From UBA5109 sp038148755 (GTDB taxonomy: Bacteria; Pseudomonadota; Gammaproteobacteria; Pseudomonadales; Pseudohongiellaceae): a stretch of 64,000 nucleotides of DNA. This document shows, piece after piece, positions 43,944-54,755 of the stretch. The translations under genes were made by a program, and so were the position numbers. Below the pieces are notes generated by a model. It worked only from the letters and a program-made list of their open reading frames with translations, ran no database searches and was not told where the DNA came from. The first letter of the stretch is position 1; every line of letters begins with the position of its first letter. The stretch lies in NCBI GenBank assembly GCA_038148755.1, contig JAYQWA010000004.1:68332-132331 (forward strand), read 5' to 3'.

Positions 43944-45377
43944 ATGGAATGGGAAACAGTGATAGGCCTTGAAGTTCACGTGCAGCTAGCAACCAAGTCC
44001 AAACTTTTTTCCGGTTCAAGTACTGAATTTGGCGCTGAACCCAATACGCAAGCCAATATTTATGATCTGGCTTTACCCGGCACTTTACCTGTGCTGAATA
44101 AGGAAGCCCTAAAAATGGCGGTCAAATTTGGGCTGGCAATTGACGCTGAAATAGGCATGAAATCGGTATTCGACCGCAAGAATTATTTCTACCCGGATCT
44201 GCCAAAAGGCTATCAGACCAGTCAGCTGGATTTTCCGACTGTCGGTAAAGGTTCACTTGAAGTAAGCCTGGAAGATGGCAGTGTTAAAACCATTGGCATT
44301 ACACGTGCACACATGGAAGAAGATGCCGGCAAATCGCTACACGAAGACTTTCACGGCGAAACAGGCATTGACCTGAACCGGGCCGGAACGCCGCTGCTGG
44401 AAATTGTGTCTGAACCGGAAATACGCAGCGCAACTGAAGCCGTTGCCTATTTAAAGAAACTGCATAGCCTGATTCTTTATCTGGGTATTTCTGATGGCGA
44501 TATGTCAAAAGGCAATATGCGTTGCGATGCCAACGTTTCAGTACGTTTGAAAGGTGAAGAAGAATTCGGAACGAGAACTGAAATCAAAAATATCAATTCT
44601 TTTAAATTCGTTGAGAAAGCCATCAATATAGAGGCTGAAAGACAGATTGATATTCTGGAAGACGGCGGTCGTATCGTGCAGGAAACCCGGCTTTATGATT
44701 CCGAGAAAAATGAGACGCGATCAATGCGCAGTAAGGAAGTTGCCAATGATTACCGTTACTTTCCTGAACCCGATTTATTACCGGTAATGATTGATGAAGC
44801 CTTCATTGCAGAAATACGCACCACCCTGCCTGAGTTACCAGACACCAAACGCCAACGCTTCATAGATGAGTACAAACTTAGTGAGTATGATGCCCTGGTA
44901 CTGGCAAATGATCTGGCTACCGCTAATTATTTTGAAGCCGTTGTTGCTGAGTGTGGCAATGCCAAATTATCAGCCAACTGGGTCAGTGTTGATTTACAGG
45001 CTTATTTAAATGAAACAGAAATTCCTGTCAGTGAAAGCCCGGTAACACCGCAGCAACTTGGCGGACTGATTAATAAAATTACCGACAACACAATTTCATC
45101 AAAAATTGCCAAGACTGTATTCGAAGCCATGCTTGCAGGTGAAGGTAATGCAGAAGAAATCATTGAAGCCAAAGGCTTAAAACAAGTTACCGACAGTAGC
45201 GCTATCGAAGCTATGGTAGACGCAGTAATCGCTAATAACCCTGAACAGGTCAAACAATACCGTTCCGGCAAGGAAAAAGTCTTTGGCTTTTTTGTTGGAC
45301 AAATCATGAAAGAATCCAAAGGCAAAGCCAACCCCGGCCAGGTCAACCAAATACTGAAAGAAAAATTATCTAATTAG
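43944..45377 (+). CDS. gatB: Asp/Glu-tRNA amidotransferase subunit B
   Basis: A 477-residue kinase-like subunit that activates the misacylated tRNA and binds its acceptor. It begins WETVIGLEVHVQLATKSKLFS and continues through FYPDLPKGYQTSQ, RAGTPLLEIVSEPE and MRCDANVSVR, the conserved cradle motifs. The C-terminal YqeY-like helical domain ends near GKANPGQVNQILKEKL. Third gene of gatCAB. Confidence 0.97.
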   Translation: MEWETVIGLEVHVQLATKSKLFSGSSTEFGAEPNTQANIYDLALPGTLPVLNKEALKMAVKFGLAIDAEIGMKSVFDRKNYFYPDLPKGYQTSQLDFPTVGKGSLEVSLEDGSVKTIGITRAHMEEDAGKSLHEDFHGETGIDLNRAGTPLLEIVSEPEIRSATEAVAYLKKLHSLILYLGISDGDMSKGNMRCDANVSVRLKGEEEFGTRTEIKNINSFKFVEKAINIEAERQIDILEDGGRIVQETRLYDSEKNETRSMRSKEVANDYRYFPEPDLLPVMIDEAFIAEIRTTLPELPDTKRQRFIDEYKLSEYDALVLANDLATANYFEAVVAECGNAKLSANWVSVDLQAYLNETEIPVSESPVTPQQLGGLINKITDNTISSKIAKTVFEAMLAGEGNAEEIIEAKGLKQVTDSSAIEAMVDAVIANNPEQVKQYRSGKEKVFGFFVGQIMKESKGKANPGQVNQILKEKLSN

Positions 45378-45406
45378 TAAAAGCTAGTAAGGAATCAAGA
45401 ATTAAC

Positions 45407-45724
45407 ATGAAAACTGAGAAAAAAACCGGCGCCGATAGAACCCAGCCGGCTGTAAGAGATGAATGGTGGAGCGATGAGCGTATCAAAGGTTTTTTGACCT
45501 TGGATACCACGGCTAATGAAGCACCAGACTTTCATATTCTGAGTAAAGCCTATCGTGGCATGGTTGTTGAAGCTTTTGGCCGTTTTATCACTTTTTTTGT
45601 GGCAGAAGGTCGCAACATCAATGAAAAAAACTATCATGGCGAAACTATTCTGAAAATTGTTTCTGAACACCGAAATTCCAAAGAGTATGCAGAAATATTA
45701 AAACAGGCAGGAGCTGAAGTTTAA
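45407..45724 (+). CDS. PA4642 family protein
   Basis: A 105-residue cytoplasmic protein with the family segments VRDEWWSDERIKGFL and RPFITFFVAEGRNIN-like text (here GRFITFFVAEGRNIN). Members of this small family occur across Pseudomonadales and have no known function. It lies 30 nt after gatB and converges on the helicase gene with a 4-nt overlap, so it is probably the last gene of the gat transcript. Confidence 0.85.
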   Translation: MKTEKKTGADRTQPAVRDEWWSDERIKGFLTLDTTANEAPDFHILSKAYRGMVVEAFGRFITFFVAEGRNINEKNYHGETILKIVSEHRNSKEYAEILKQAGAEV

Positions 45725-47106
45725 CGGCGTTTGTGGTGCTTTTTACCCTTTCGGTTATCGTGCGATTTATCCGCTTTAAATTTGGAAGGCCGTAAAAATT
45801 CGGGAGGGTCCACCAGTAAAGAAGCTTCAGGATGCTCACAGTTTAACTTTTTACCGATTTTTTCTTCGATATCAGGCAACAGAAATGAATCATCTTCACA
45901 GGCAAAAGAGATAGATGTGCCTTCGGCTCCGGCTCTGCCGGTTCGGCCAATACGGTGAACATAATCTTCCGCCTCAATCGGCAAAGTAAAATTCACAACA
46001 TGACTGATATCTTCAATATGTAGCCCCCGACCTGCAACATCCGTTGCCACCAGTACCTGTATATTGGCATTACGAAAATTTTCCAGCGTACGTAGTCTTT
46101 TTTGTTGTGCAATCTCGCCTGTTAACAAACCCGTTTCTATACCATTACGATGTAAATTGTCTGCAAGTTTCCGAGCCTGGTCACGCCGATTTGTAAATAC
46201 AATTACTCGTTCACTGCCATCACGTAGAATCAGGTTATACAGTAATTTGTATTTTTCCTCAGTGGTTACCAGATAAACTTTCTGATCAACATTTTCAGTG
46301 GTTTCATATTCTGACTCGACTTCGATCCTAATCGGATCAAGCGCCCAGCGTTCTGCAAGTTCTCTTATATCATCTGTGAATGTTGCGCTGAAAAGCAAGG
46401 TCTGACGAAATTCCTTCTTCGGACAGGCTGCAATTATTTGGCGCACCTGAGGTATAAAACCCATATCCAGCATTCTGTCTGCTTCATCAATAACCAGAGT
46501 TTCGATATAGCTTAAATCAATTTTTTTACTACCAACAAAATCAATCAGGCGCCCCGGTGTTGCAACAACAATATCAACAATTTCCGCTTCCAGTTTGTCG
46601 AGCTGCTTCTGATAATCAATACCGCCGACCAGAGTAATAATATTTAATTCACAATACCTGGTTAAGGCCTCAGCATCCTTGGCAATTTGCATAACCAGCT
46701 CTCGTGTAGGCGCTATAATCAAGGCTCGCGGTTCTGCGACATAACGTTCTTCGTCAATCGGGTTTTTTAACTGATCATTGATAATTGTTGTTAAAAAAGC
46801 AGCTGTTTTGCCTGTACCTGTTTGTGCTTTCCCTGTTACATCATGACCATCCAGTGTCACCTTAAGACTTTGCGCCTGAATCGGTGTGCAAAACTCAAAA
46901 CCAAGTTTTGCAAATGCTTTTAACAAGGAAGGTGGAAGATCAAATTCGGTAAAACGAGGCTGGTTTTCGTTATGCACTAATGTGTTGGATTGGATATTTT
47001 TCTGTTCTATTTCCCGCTCATCTTCCCGCTCACCTTCTCGCTCAGCGCCTAAAACCTGAACAGCTTCTTGATCTTTTTCGCTTATCTTATTTCTTTCATC
47101 ATTCAC
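45721..47106 (-). CDS. rhlB: DEAD-box ATP-dependent RNA helicase, RhlB-like
   Basis: A 461-residue helicase. The N-terminal 45 residues are strongly charged (repeats of Glu-Arg-Glu). The core follows with the Q motif FTEFDLPPSLLKAFAKLGF, AQTGTGKTAAF (motif I), VIDEADRMLDMGF (II), LLFSATF (III), VATDVAGRGLHI and HRIGRTGRAG (V/VI). The C-terminus is Lys/His-rich for RNA contact. RhlB assists RNase E in mRNA decay. RhlE or SrmB paralogues are possible, but the FEFCTPIQAQSL and VHRIGRTGRAG context favour RhlB. Confidence 0.93.
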   Translation of the reverse strand: MNDERNKISEKDQEAVQVLGAEREGEREDEREIEQKNIQSNTLVHNENQPRFTEFDLPPSLLKAFAKLGFEFCTPIQAQSLKVTLDGHDVTGKAQTGTGKTAAFLTTIINDQLKNPIDEERYVAEPRALIIAPTRELVMQIAKDAEALTRYCELNIITLVGGIDYQKQLDKLEAEIVDIVVATPGRLIDFVGSKKIDLSYIETLVIDEADRMLDMGFIPQVRQIIAACPKKEFRQTLLFSATFTDDIRELAERWALDPIRIEVESEYETTENVDQKVYLVTTEEKYKLLYNLILRDGSERVIVFTNRRDQARKLADNLHRNGIETGLLTGEIAQQKRLRTLENFRNANIQVLVATDVAGRGLHIEDISHVVNFTLPIEAEDYVHRIGRTGRAGAEGTSISFACEDDSFLLPDIEEKIGKKLNCEHPEASLLVDPPEFLRPSKFKADKSHDNRKGKKHHKRR

Positions 47107-47191
47107 AAAAATTTTTTCCGTTGAATTTTCAATTCATACACTAATTTGAAGCGGCATCATAGCATAGCTGATAAAACTTTCCTTTCTACAT

Positions 47192-47226
47192 AAAAAAAGA
47201 GGAAGCATTTTTATGCCTCCTCTTTT
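47192..47226 (-). terminator. Rho-independent terminator after the VOC gene
   Basis: AAAAGAGGAAGCA and TGCCTCCTCTTTT pair with one mismatch around a short T/A loop. The minus-strand end has a run of T residues. It sits 40-75 nt past the VOC stop and ahead of the helicase start, so it separates the two genes. Confidence 0.8.
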
Positions 47227-47265
47227 AAGAATCTTCAAGGATTTTTATAGATCTATATAATAGAC

Positions 47266-47658
47266 CTATTCCCCTTCAGGTAATTGGCAAAAAGCACAGA
47301 TTTTATTTCCAACAGGGTCACGCAGGTAAGCACCATACGCGTTGCCCGGTGCCTGTGGGCGTTTCCCGGGAGCACCTTCATCTGTGCCACCATTGGCAAG
47401 ACCTGCTGCATGAAAAGCATCTACAGCTGCAGCATCAGCTGCCATAAAACCAATGGTGCCACCATTGGCATGAGTCGCAGCATTACCATCAGCAGGTTTC
47501 AGAACCAGAAAAGTGCCAGCATCTGAACTATACATACAAGCATTTTCTGAAATTTTGCCAGCACTTTGAACACCCAGGGGAGTGAGAGCAGCATCATAAA
47601 ATTTTTGTGATTCATCAAGGTCATTAGAACCAACACAAATATGGGTATACATAATCAT
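47266..47658 (-). CDS. VOC family (glyoxalase/bleomycin-resistance-like) protein
   Basis: A 130-residue protein with the two beta-alpha-beta-beta-beta modules of the vicinal oxygen chelate fold. It begins MYTHICVGSNDLDESQKFYD, with the metal-ligand His in the first strand, and closes with YGAYLRDPVGNKICAFC, the usual last strand. Many such proteins are lactoylglutathione lyases or dioxygenases; the substrate here is unknown. Monocistronic, with a terminator behind it. A duplicated scrap of its 5' end lies 290 nt upstream. Confidence 0.92.
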   Translation of the reverse strand: MIMYTHICVGSNDLDESQKFYDAALTPLGVQSAGKISENACMYSSDAGTFLVLKPADGNAATHANGGTIGFMAADAAAVDAFHAAGLANGGTDEGAPGKRPQAPGNAYGAYLRDPVGNKICAFCQLPEGE

Positions 47659-48026
47659 CTTTTCTTCTTTTAATTATTACGTTTTTTAAAGCATAGAGAG
47701 TATATAGCAATTCACTGACTGGATGACAGGGCAAATCTGATGCCTTTATATCCCATCCCGAGTCTACCAATAATATTAGCCTTTCAGACAACATATTATG
47801 AAACCCAAACGACAATAGAATGATCCCAATGAGTGATGAATCAATCCGAGGATTAACAGACGGAGTGGTTTAGCTGTATCGAAAGCCTGAATCGGTGTAG
47901 AAAACTCAAAAACAAGTTCTCAACACAGATATGGGTATACATAGTCAAGATTCCTTTTTCAATTGAATTAAAAGACTACGGCAATCTATAGAAAACATTT
48001 TTAAAGTAAAATTTACGCACACTATT
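47659..48026. other. Spacer with a chimeric duplicated fragment
   Basis: This 368-nt gap between VOC and the amidohydrolase has no convincing gene. Its middle part (47885-47947) is made of two short copied pieces listed separately. The rest looks AT-rich and non-coding. Confidence 0.6.
47885..47947. repeat. Chimeric remnant: rhlB fragment joined to VOC 5' fragment
   Basis: Positions 47885-47918 match rhlB at 46874-46907 in 31 of 34 bases. Positions 47921-47947 match the VOC start region at 47631-47657 in 25 of 27 bases. Both pieces keep the source orientation and order, but the intervening 720 bases are missing. This looks like a decayed tandem copy of rhlB-VOC with an internal deletion. Confidence 0.7.
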
Positions 48027-49781
48027 TCAAAGTGCGCTATAGACATGCTCACCATTTACGACCGTCAATAATACCTGGGTCTCACCAACATCAGTTATCG
48101 GCACCTCAAAAATGTTCCTGTCCAGCACAATAAAGTCTGCTTTTTTGCCAGGTAACAGGTTGCCGCTGACATTGGCATCTTTATTGGCGATAGCACCATT
48201 TATGGTAAAAATCCTGATGGCAGTAGCTAAATCTACTGCTTCTTCTGTCCATCCAACAGTTGGATCCTGCCCTGAAGGATCCATGCGTGTCACCATAGCC
48301 TCTATGCCAGGCCAGGGGTTTGCGGATGGCACAACTGGCCAGTCTGAACCATAAATGACCAGAGCGCCCGATTCACCAAGACTCTTTGGCTGCCAGAATA
48401 AATGGCGGCCTTCACCTAACAGAGGCCGAAGGTCACCCAGTGCTGCTGGATACCATAGGTTAGGCCCCATTTCAGGTGCGACATTGAGTTCATTAAAGCG
48501 CAGCAGGTCATCAGGGTGAATCATTTCAGCATGAGATACTTCATGAATGAGACCTGTTTCACCATTAGTTTCACGTGCTGCTGCAAAGGCATTTAATGCC
48601 ATTCGAACAGAAGCATCACCGGTAGCATGAATCTTGACTGTAAGGCCCTGCGCATCAAGCCAAACTACATCCTCGATTAGTTCATCGGCTTCAAACATGG
48701 TATAGCCACGATAATCATCACCATATGCTTCACTGGGCATATACGGTTCAATTAATGCAGAGGTATAAGTCGGCGGGATGCCATCCAGCATGATTTTTAT
48801 AAAATCAGTATCAAGGAATTCACTGGTATGCTCACTACGATTGGCAATAACTGCCAACTCAATTTCGTGTGAATCTGACCAGGCGCTTTTCCATGCCAGG
48901 CTGGTTTTTACGCGCACTTTAAGCTCATCTTGCTGATCCAAATCAACATAGGCAGCAAGGGAGTCGGCAATAGTAAGGGCATCTTTATAAGTAGTAATGC
49001 CGACTTGTACCATTTGATCGATAGCCCAGCTAATTGCCGCTTTATAATTTTCCGTTGTGTATTCATCAACCGCTTTCTTGTAATTGTAGGCGGCGTTATC
49101 AAGCAATATCCCGGTCGCTTCACCAGTATTTAAGTCACGAATTATTGCGCCACCATTAGGGTCGGGTGTTTCATCGCTTATGGCCAGTAAATCCAATGCC
49201 CTACTATTAAGCCAGGCGTTATGAACCGACCAATCCATAAAAAACACTGGATTTTCAGGTGCGGCTTCATCCAGTATTGATTTCGGCAAGATACCTTCAG
49301 CAAAATAACTGTCAAACCATTGACCACCTGTGATCCATTCACCGGGTTCAGCCTCTGTTACGCAGCCCTGAATTGTTGCAAGAGCCTCCTCAACATTTGT
49401 TGTGCGAAAGCTACATTCGTAGAGCTCATTAATACCGGCATCGACCGGATGAGCGTGGGTATCATGTATCCCCGGCATGACCATCCGGCCAGCAAGATCC
49501 GTTGTGAGTGTATTGGGCCCTGCCAGAACTTCTATGTCCTCAACACTGCCCAAGGCCAGAATTTCACCATTCCTGATCGCCATGGCCTCAACCCAGGGTT
49601 CATCTTCATTGACAGTATAAATACGGGCATTGGTATAAATCTCGTCAGCCACTATTTCCAGATTAACAGTGTTGGTTTCAATACTGCTCTGAGAAATGTC
49701 TGTCTCCTGAGTGCAGGATGTCAGAGCGACCATGCTGCCAAATATAAGCGTAAATAAAATAGTGTTATTGGTTTTATTCAT
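48027..49781 (-). CDS. Amidohydrolase family lipoprotein (YtcJ-like)
   Basis: A 584-residue metal-dependent hydrolase. A lipoprotein signal ends in LTSC (C23). The TIM-barrel motif HDTHAHP binds the metal, followed by KIHATGDASVRMAL, IHEVSHAEMI and VIYGSDWPVVPSANP near the last strands. The N-terminal beta domain reads YTNARIYTVNEDEPW. This is the amidohydrolase-3/YtcJ pattern; YtcJ homologues act on various amides, and the substrate cannot be told. Membrane-anchored in the periplasm and monocistronic. Confidence 0.92.
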   Translation of the reverse strand: MNKTNNTILFTLIFGSMVALTSCTQETDISQSSIETNTVNLEIVADEIYTNARIYTVNEDEPWVEAMAIRNGEILALGSVEDIEVLAGPNTLTTDLAGRMVMPGIHDTHAHPVDAGINELYECSFRTTNVEEALATIQGCVTEAEPGEWITGGQWFDSYFAEGILPKSILDEAAPENPVFFMDWSVHNAWLNSRALDLLAISDETPDPNGGAIIRDLNTGEATGILLDNAAYNYKKAVDEYTTENYKAAISWAIDQMVQVGITTYKDALTIADSLAAYVDLDQQDELKVRVKTSLAWKSAWSDSHEIELAVIANRSEHTSEFLDTDFIKIMLDGIPPTYTSALIEPYMPSEAYGDDYRGYTMFEADELIEDVVWLDAQGLTVKIHATGDASVRMALNAFAAARETNGETGLIHEVSHAEMIHPDDLLRFNELNVAPEMGPNLWYPAALGDLRPLLGEGRHLFWQPKSLGESGALVIYGSDWPVVPSANPWPGIEAMVTRMDPSGQDPTVGWTEEAVDLATAIRIFTINGAIANKDANVSGNLLPGKKADFIVLDRNIFEVPITDVGETQVLLTVVNGEHVYSAL

Positions 49782-49856
49782 AATAATTTTCTCATCTGTA
49801 TCAGAATCAGCAATAAATCATGTGTCATAAAAAATAAAATAAAAAGCTTACGCTGC

Positions 49857-50609
49857 CTATACCGGATGGCACAAAGAACAGTGACTGTTAATTGCCAGAT
49901 TCATTTCACGCCATTGCATTGTCGCTGCATCCAGGATCAACAGTCGTCCACAGACCAGCTCACCAATCTGGCAGATCAGTTTAATGCACTCCAGTGCCTG
50001 CATGGCACCGACAATGCCAACCAGAGGTGCAATCACACCAGTATCCGAACAACTGAGTGATAATTCACTATCCGCATCATAGAGACACTGATAACAGGGG
50101 CTCTCAGGCAAACGATGATCAAACACACTAAGCTGAGCTTCCATCCGGATAGCCGCTCCTGAAACCAGGGGAACTTTATACTGCTTGCAGTACTTATTAA
50201 TCTCCAGACGGGTTTGCAGATTATCACTGCAGTCGACAACAACATCAGCCTTACTGATTTCCAAAGCAAGAGTTTCACCTTGCAGGCGTTCTGCAAGCGC
50301 TGTCACTGCTGTTTCCGGATTCAGTTGCAACATAGTTTCTTTAAGCGAAGCCACCTTGCTAAGTCCTATTGAGCTGGAGTGGTGTGCAATCTGGCGCTGT
50401 AAATTACTCAAATCGACTTTATCGTCATCAGCAATTGTAATCTGGCCAACACCGGAACAAGCCAGATACATGGCTGCCGGACAACCCAACCCGCCAGCAC
50501 CAACAATTAACACATTCGCTGCCAATAACTTTTCCTGACCAGCAATATCCAATGCAGGAAGCATAATCTGTCGGCTATACCTTAGAAGTTGATTGTCATC
50601 CATAGGCAT
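49857..50609 (-). CDS. moeB: HesA/MoeB/ThiF family adenylyltransferase, probably MoeB
   Basis: A 250-residue E1-like enzyme. The ATP-binding loop is VGAGGLGCPAAMYLACSGVG (about residues 37-56), with DDDKVDLSNLQRQIAHHSSSIG after it. Zinc cysteines occur at CYQCLY and the C-terminal CSLC, and the catalytic Cys is in SLSCSDTGV. MoeB adenylates the MoaD C-terminus in molybdopterin synthesis. The hemA-prfA-prmC-moeB order supports MoeB over ThiF. A Sel1 gene is inserted between prmC and this gene. Confidence 0.93.
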   Translation of the reverse strand: MPMDDNQLLRYSRQIMLPALDIAGQEKLLAANVLIVGAGGLGCPAAMYLACSGVGQITIADDDKVDLSNLQRQIAHHSSSIGLSKVASLKETMLQLNPETAVTALAERLQGETLALEISKADVVVDCSDNLQTRLEINKYCKQYKVPLVSGAAIRMEAQLSVFDHRLPESPCYQCLYDADSELSLSCSDTGVIAPLVGIVGAMQALECIKLICQIGELVCGRLLILDAATMQWREMNLAINSHCSLCHPV

Positions 50610-51380
50610 TTATTCGCAGAGTTGAAATTCAGATGCAATGCAACTTGCAGCCTGGTCCTGTGCCATAACCAGCAACTCAGGCTCCAGGTTCGCTGCCAGC
50701 AGATTGCGACGAGCTGCTGCTTGGCTATGTTGTAGTTCTGCAGCAGCGCTATACCAGACATAAGCCTGTACCAAATCCTCATCGATACCCTCTCCTCTCT
50801 GATACATCTCACCTAGTGCATAAAATGCTCTGGCATGTCCCTGTTTTGCTGCTTTACGTAACCAGCGCAAAGCCATGAAATCATTTTCCGGTGCGCCGAT
50901 ACCCGCTGCAATTAATATACCTGTCATATATTCAGCTTCTGGATGCGTTTGTTCAGCGGCTAGTATGTACCAACGAAAAGCTTCATTATTATTAGGCTCA
51001 ACACCTTCCCCATAACGGTAGATATCTCCCAATATGTATTGAGCCTGCGGATCATTCCCTTCTTCAGCTGCCTGCATGAACCAGTAAAGTGCTAGTTCAG
51101 TATCCAGAGACAAACCATCACCAAGGCGATACATCTGGGCAAGGTTGAACTGAGCGGCAATATGTCCTTGTTGAGCTGCCTGTTCATACCAATAAGCTGC
51201 CTGTGTGAGATTTCTTTCAACACTGACGCCATTATCATAGAACAAAGCAAGTATATATTGGGCATCAGCATCACCCTGCTCAGCCAGTTGCTGATTGCTG
51301 GCAAAATCAACATCCTGTGCTTCCAGCAAAGAGCTGGAAAAAGCCAAGAATATTAAGCTGAATAAAATTAGCCTTCTCAT
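50610..51380 (-). CDS. Sel1-repeat (TPR-like) secreted protein
   Basis: From the ATG at 51380 the protein has 256 residues, with a signal peptide (LILFSLIFLAFSSSLLEAQ). It has about six Sel1 repeats of 36 residues (for example QLAEQGDADAQYILALFYDNG and WYEQAAQQGHIAAQFNLAQMY). Sel1 proteins act as scaffolds in envelope and signalling complexes; the partner is unknown. It interrupts the usual prmC-moeB pairing: 13 nt after prmC and abutting moeB. Longer in-frame starts exist but lack the signal. Confidence 0.85.
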   Translation of the reverse strand: MRRLILFSLIFLAFSSSLLEAQDVDFASNQQLAEQGDADAQYILALFYDNGVSVERNLTQAAYWYEQAAQQGHIAAQFNLAQMYRLGDGLSLDTELALYWFMQAAEEGNDPQAQYILGDIYRYGEGVEPNNNEAFRWYILAAEQTHPEAEYMTGILIAAGIGAPENDFMALRWLRKAAKQGHARAFYALGEMYQRGEGIDEDLVQAYVWYSAAAELQHSQAAARRNLLAANLEPELLVMAQDQAASCIASEFQLCE

Positions 51381-51393
51381 AAACTGTTTATAA

Positions 51394-52242
51394 TTATTTT
51401 CGCGCCAGCGTTGCCCGTTCAAGACCTGCCAGATCTTTATGAGTCTGAATCTCATTGTAACCTGATTGTGCAAATAATTGCCTGACTGCCTCCCCCTGCT
51501 GGAACCCGTGCTCCAGTAAGAGTATCGCACCATTTTTCAATTTATCACGGGATTGTATGATTATCTGTTTTAAATCGGCCAAGCCCTGTTGCCCTGCTAC
51601 CAGAGCCTGTACAGGTTCAAATCTGAGATCACCCTGAGACAGGTGCTCATCAGCTGCATCTATATAAGGAGGATTGGAAATAATTGCGTCATACCGAGCA
51701 TTAGTCTGATCTTCCTGCAAGGCATCCAGCCAGCTTCCCTGCCTGAACTCAATATTGTTTATCTCCAGATTTTCAGCATTCAATCTGGCAATGCGTAATG
51801 CGGCTGCGCTGCTATCGCTGGCAACCAGCTGCCAGTTTTTTCGTTCTTTGGCCAATGCCAGTGCAATCGCCCCCGAACCCGTTCCCAAATCGGCCACTAG
51901 CTGTCTGTCTGTATCTAGGCATTCAAGCACTAATTCAACCAGCAATTCGGTTTCAGGTCGGGGAATAAGCACATCTGAATTGACTGTCAGATCGAAATCC
52001 CAGAAAGCTTTGCTGCCGACAAGATAGGCGAGTGGATAACCCTGTGCTCTTTGTTCAAGCAGCTTTGAAAACATCTGCTGCTCTGCCTCAGATAAATCAG
52101 TCTCAGGCCAGGTCACCAAAAACTCACGTCTTTTACCCAAAACATGAGCTAATAAAAGCTCCGCATCCAGACGGGAACTATCACTTTGGCATAAGTGTGC
52201 GCTGGCATTATTTAAGACTTGCTGAATTTGCACTCGAACCAT
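51394..52242 (-). CDS. prmC: Peptide chain release factor glutamine methyltransferase
   Basis: A 282-residue SAM-dependent enzyme methylating the Gln of the GGQ motif in RF1 and RF2. The SAM site is VADLGTGSGAIALALAKE, and the catalytic NPPY motif is in IISNPPYIDAADEHL. The N-terminal helical domain binds the release factor. It lies 11 nt after prfA, its substrate gene. Confidence 0.97.
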   Translation of the reverse strand: MVRVQIQQVLNNASAHLCQSDSSRLDAELLLAHVLGKRREFLVTWPETDLSEAEQQMFSKLLEQRAQGYPLAYLVGSKAFWDFDLTVNSDVLIPRPETELLVELVLECLDTDRQLVADLGTGSGAIALALAKERKNWQLVASDSSAAALRIARLNAENLEINNIEFRQGSWLDALQEDQTNARYDAIISNPPYIDAADEHLSQGDLRFEPVQALVAGQQGLADLKQIIIQSRDKLKNGAILLLEHGFQQGEAVRQLFAQSGYNEIQTHKDLAGLERATLARK

Positions 52243-52253
52243 TGCACGCAGAC

Positions 52254-53336
<1,083 letters not shown>

Positions 53337-53360
53337 GCAAACCTTACATTCGCAGCATTG

Positions 53361-54662
53361 CTACTTTTTAGTTTCTTTATTGTTATCACCCAGTTCAAAT
53401 AATTCCTGGGCCAGGCTAACCAGCTCATCGCGGCCCTCTGCACTGGCTTTTTTCATTTGCACACTGGGTGAATGAATGAGCTTATTGGTTAATAGCCGCG
53501 CCAGCTTTGCCACTACCTTTTCAGCACTTTCTCCTTTATCCAAAGATTTCAGTGCTTTCTCCAGTTCGACATCACGTATCGATTCAGCTTTATCACGATA
53601 CGCTTTCAAACTGGAGACGATATCCAAAGAGCGTTGTTTTTGCTGAAAGTCTAACAGACCTTTTTCAATAATATGCTCAGCTTCGGCAGCCGCAGTCTGC
53701 CGACTTTGCAGATTACTATCAATCACTTCCTTAAGGTCATCCACGCTATAGAGATAGACATCCGCCAAGTAACCAACTTCAGGTTCTATATCTCTGGGCA
53801 CTGCCAGATCCACCATAAAGATTGGTCGATGCTTGCGAACTTTCAAGGCTTTCTCGACAGCCCCTTTACCCAGAATCGGTAATTGGCTGGCCGTTGATGA
53901 AACGACGATATCAGCATTCAGCAGTTGCTCTGGGATATCCGACAAAAGCACTTGATCAACGCCGTATTTTTCTTTTAATTCCAGCGCATGCGTCAATGTT
54001 CTGTTAGCGACAACTATTCTGGCAACATTAGCCTGTTTCAGATGTTCTACGACCAGCTCAATAGTACGACCTGCGCCTATCATCAAAACAGAAGCCTTGG
54101 TGATATCTGCAAAAATACGTTGCGCCAGAGTCACAGCTGCAAAAGCGACGGATACCGGGTTTTCACCAATCGCCGTGTCAGTTCTCACTTTTTTGGCAAC
54201 GGTAAAGGTATCTTCAAAAACACGGTGCAGGTTGCTATCAACACTGCCTGCCTCTTTAGCAACAGCGTAAGCGGATTTAATCTGGCCCAGTATCTGGGGC
54301 TCACCCAAAACCATTGAATCGAGACCACTGGCCACCTTCATGACATGGCGTACTGCATCTTCATCCCAGCAGACATAGACACTGTCTCTCAATTCATCCA
54401 CATCAAGCTGATGATAAGTAGCCAGCCAGGAAAGTACCGCTTCTTCTATAGCCTCTCTCTGAGCTTCATCTTCAGCCAAATGATCAGGCACACAATAAAG
54501 CTCAGTACGATTGCAGGTAGACAAAATAGCAAGCTCACCCAAACCAACATTTGCACAGGCCTGCTGCAAAGCCTCATGCATAAGCTCGGGGGCAAAAGCG
54601 ACCTTTTCCCGAATGGCTATACTCGCCGTATTGTGATTAATTCCCAGCAGTAGCGTAGCCAT
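53361..54662 (-). CDS. hemA: Glutamyl-tRNA reductase
   Basis: A 433-residue NADPH enzyme giving glutamate-1-semialdehyde, the first committed step of C5-pathway heme synthesis. The catalytic Cys is in ILSTCNRTELYC, and the substrate-binding VASGLDSMVLGEPQILGQIK is intact. An NADPH-binding segment (ASVLMIGAGRTIELV) and a C-terminal dimerisation helix follow. It leads the hemA-prfA-prmC transcript, divergent from the TPR gene. Confidence 0.97.
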   Translation of the reverse strand: MATLLLGINHNTASIAIREKVAFAPELMHEALQQACANVGLGELAILSTCNRTELYCVPDHLAEDEAQREAIEEAVLSWLATYHQLDVDELRDSVYVCWDEDAVRHVMKVASGLDSMVLGEPQILGQIKSAYAVAKEAGSVDSNLHRVFEDTFTVAKKVRTDTAIGENPVSVAFAAVTLAQRIFADITKASVLMIGAGRTIELVVEHLKQANVARIVVANRTLTHALELKEKYGVDQVLLSDIPEQLLNADIVVSSTASQLPILGKGAVEKALKVRKHRPIFMVDLAVPRDIEPEVGYLADVYLYSVDDLKEVIDSNLQSRQTAAAEAEHIIEKGLLDFQQKQRSLDIVSSLKAYRDKAESIRDVELEKALKSLDKGESAEKVVAKLARLLTNKLIHSPSVQMKKASAEGRDELVSLAQELFELGDNNKETKK

Positions 54663-54755
54663 GTAAGAACAGAGTCAGAATCCGAAAATAATAAAAGCAG
54701 CTATTTTACTCAATACTGTAGTCACTGCCTAATAAGTCTGGCTATACTTGTCACC

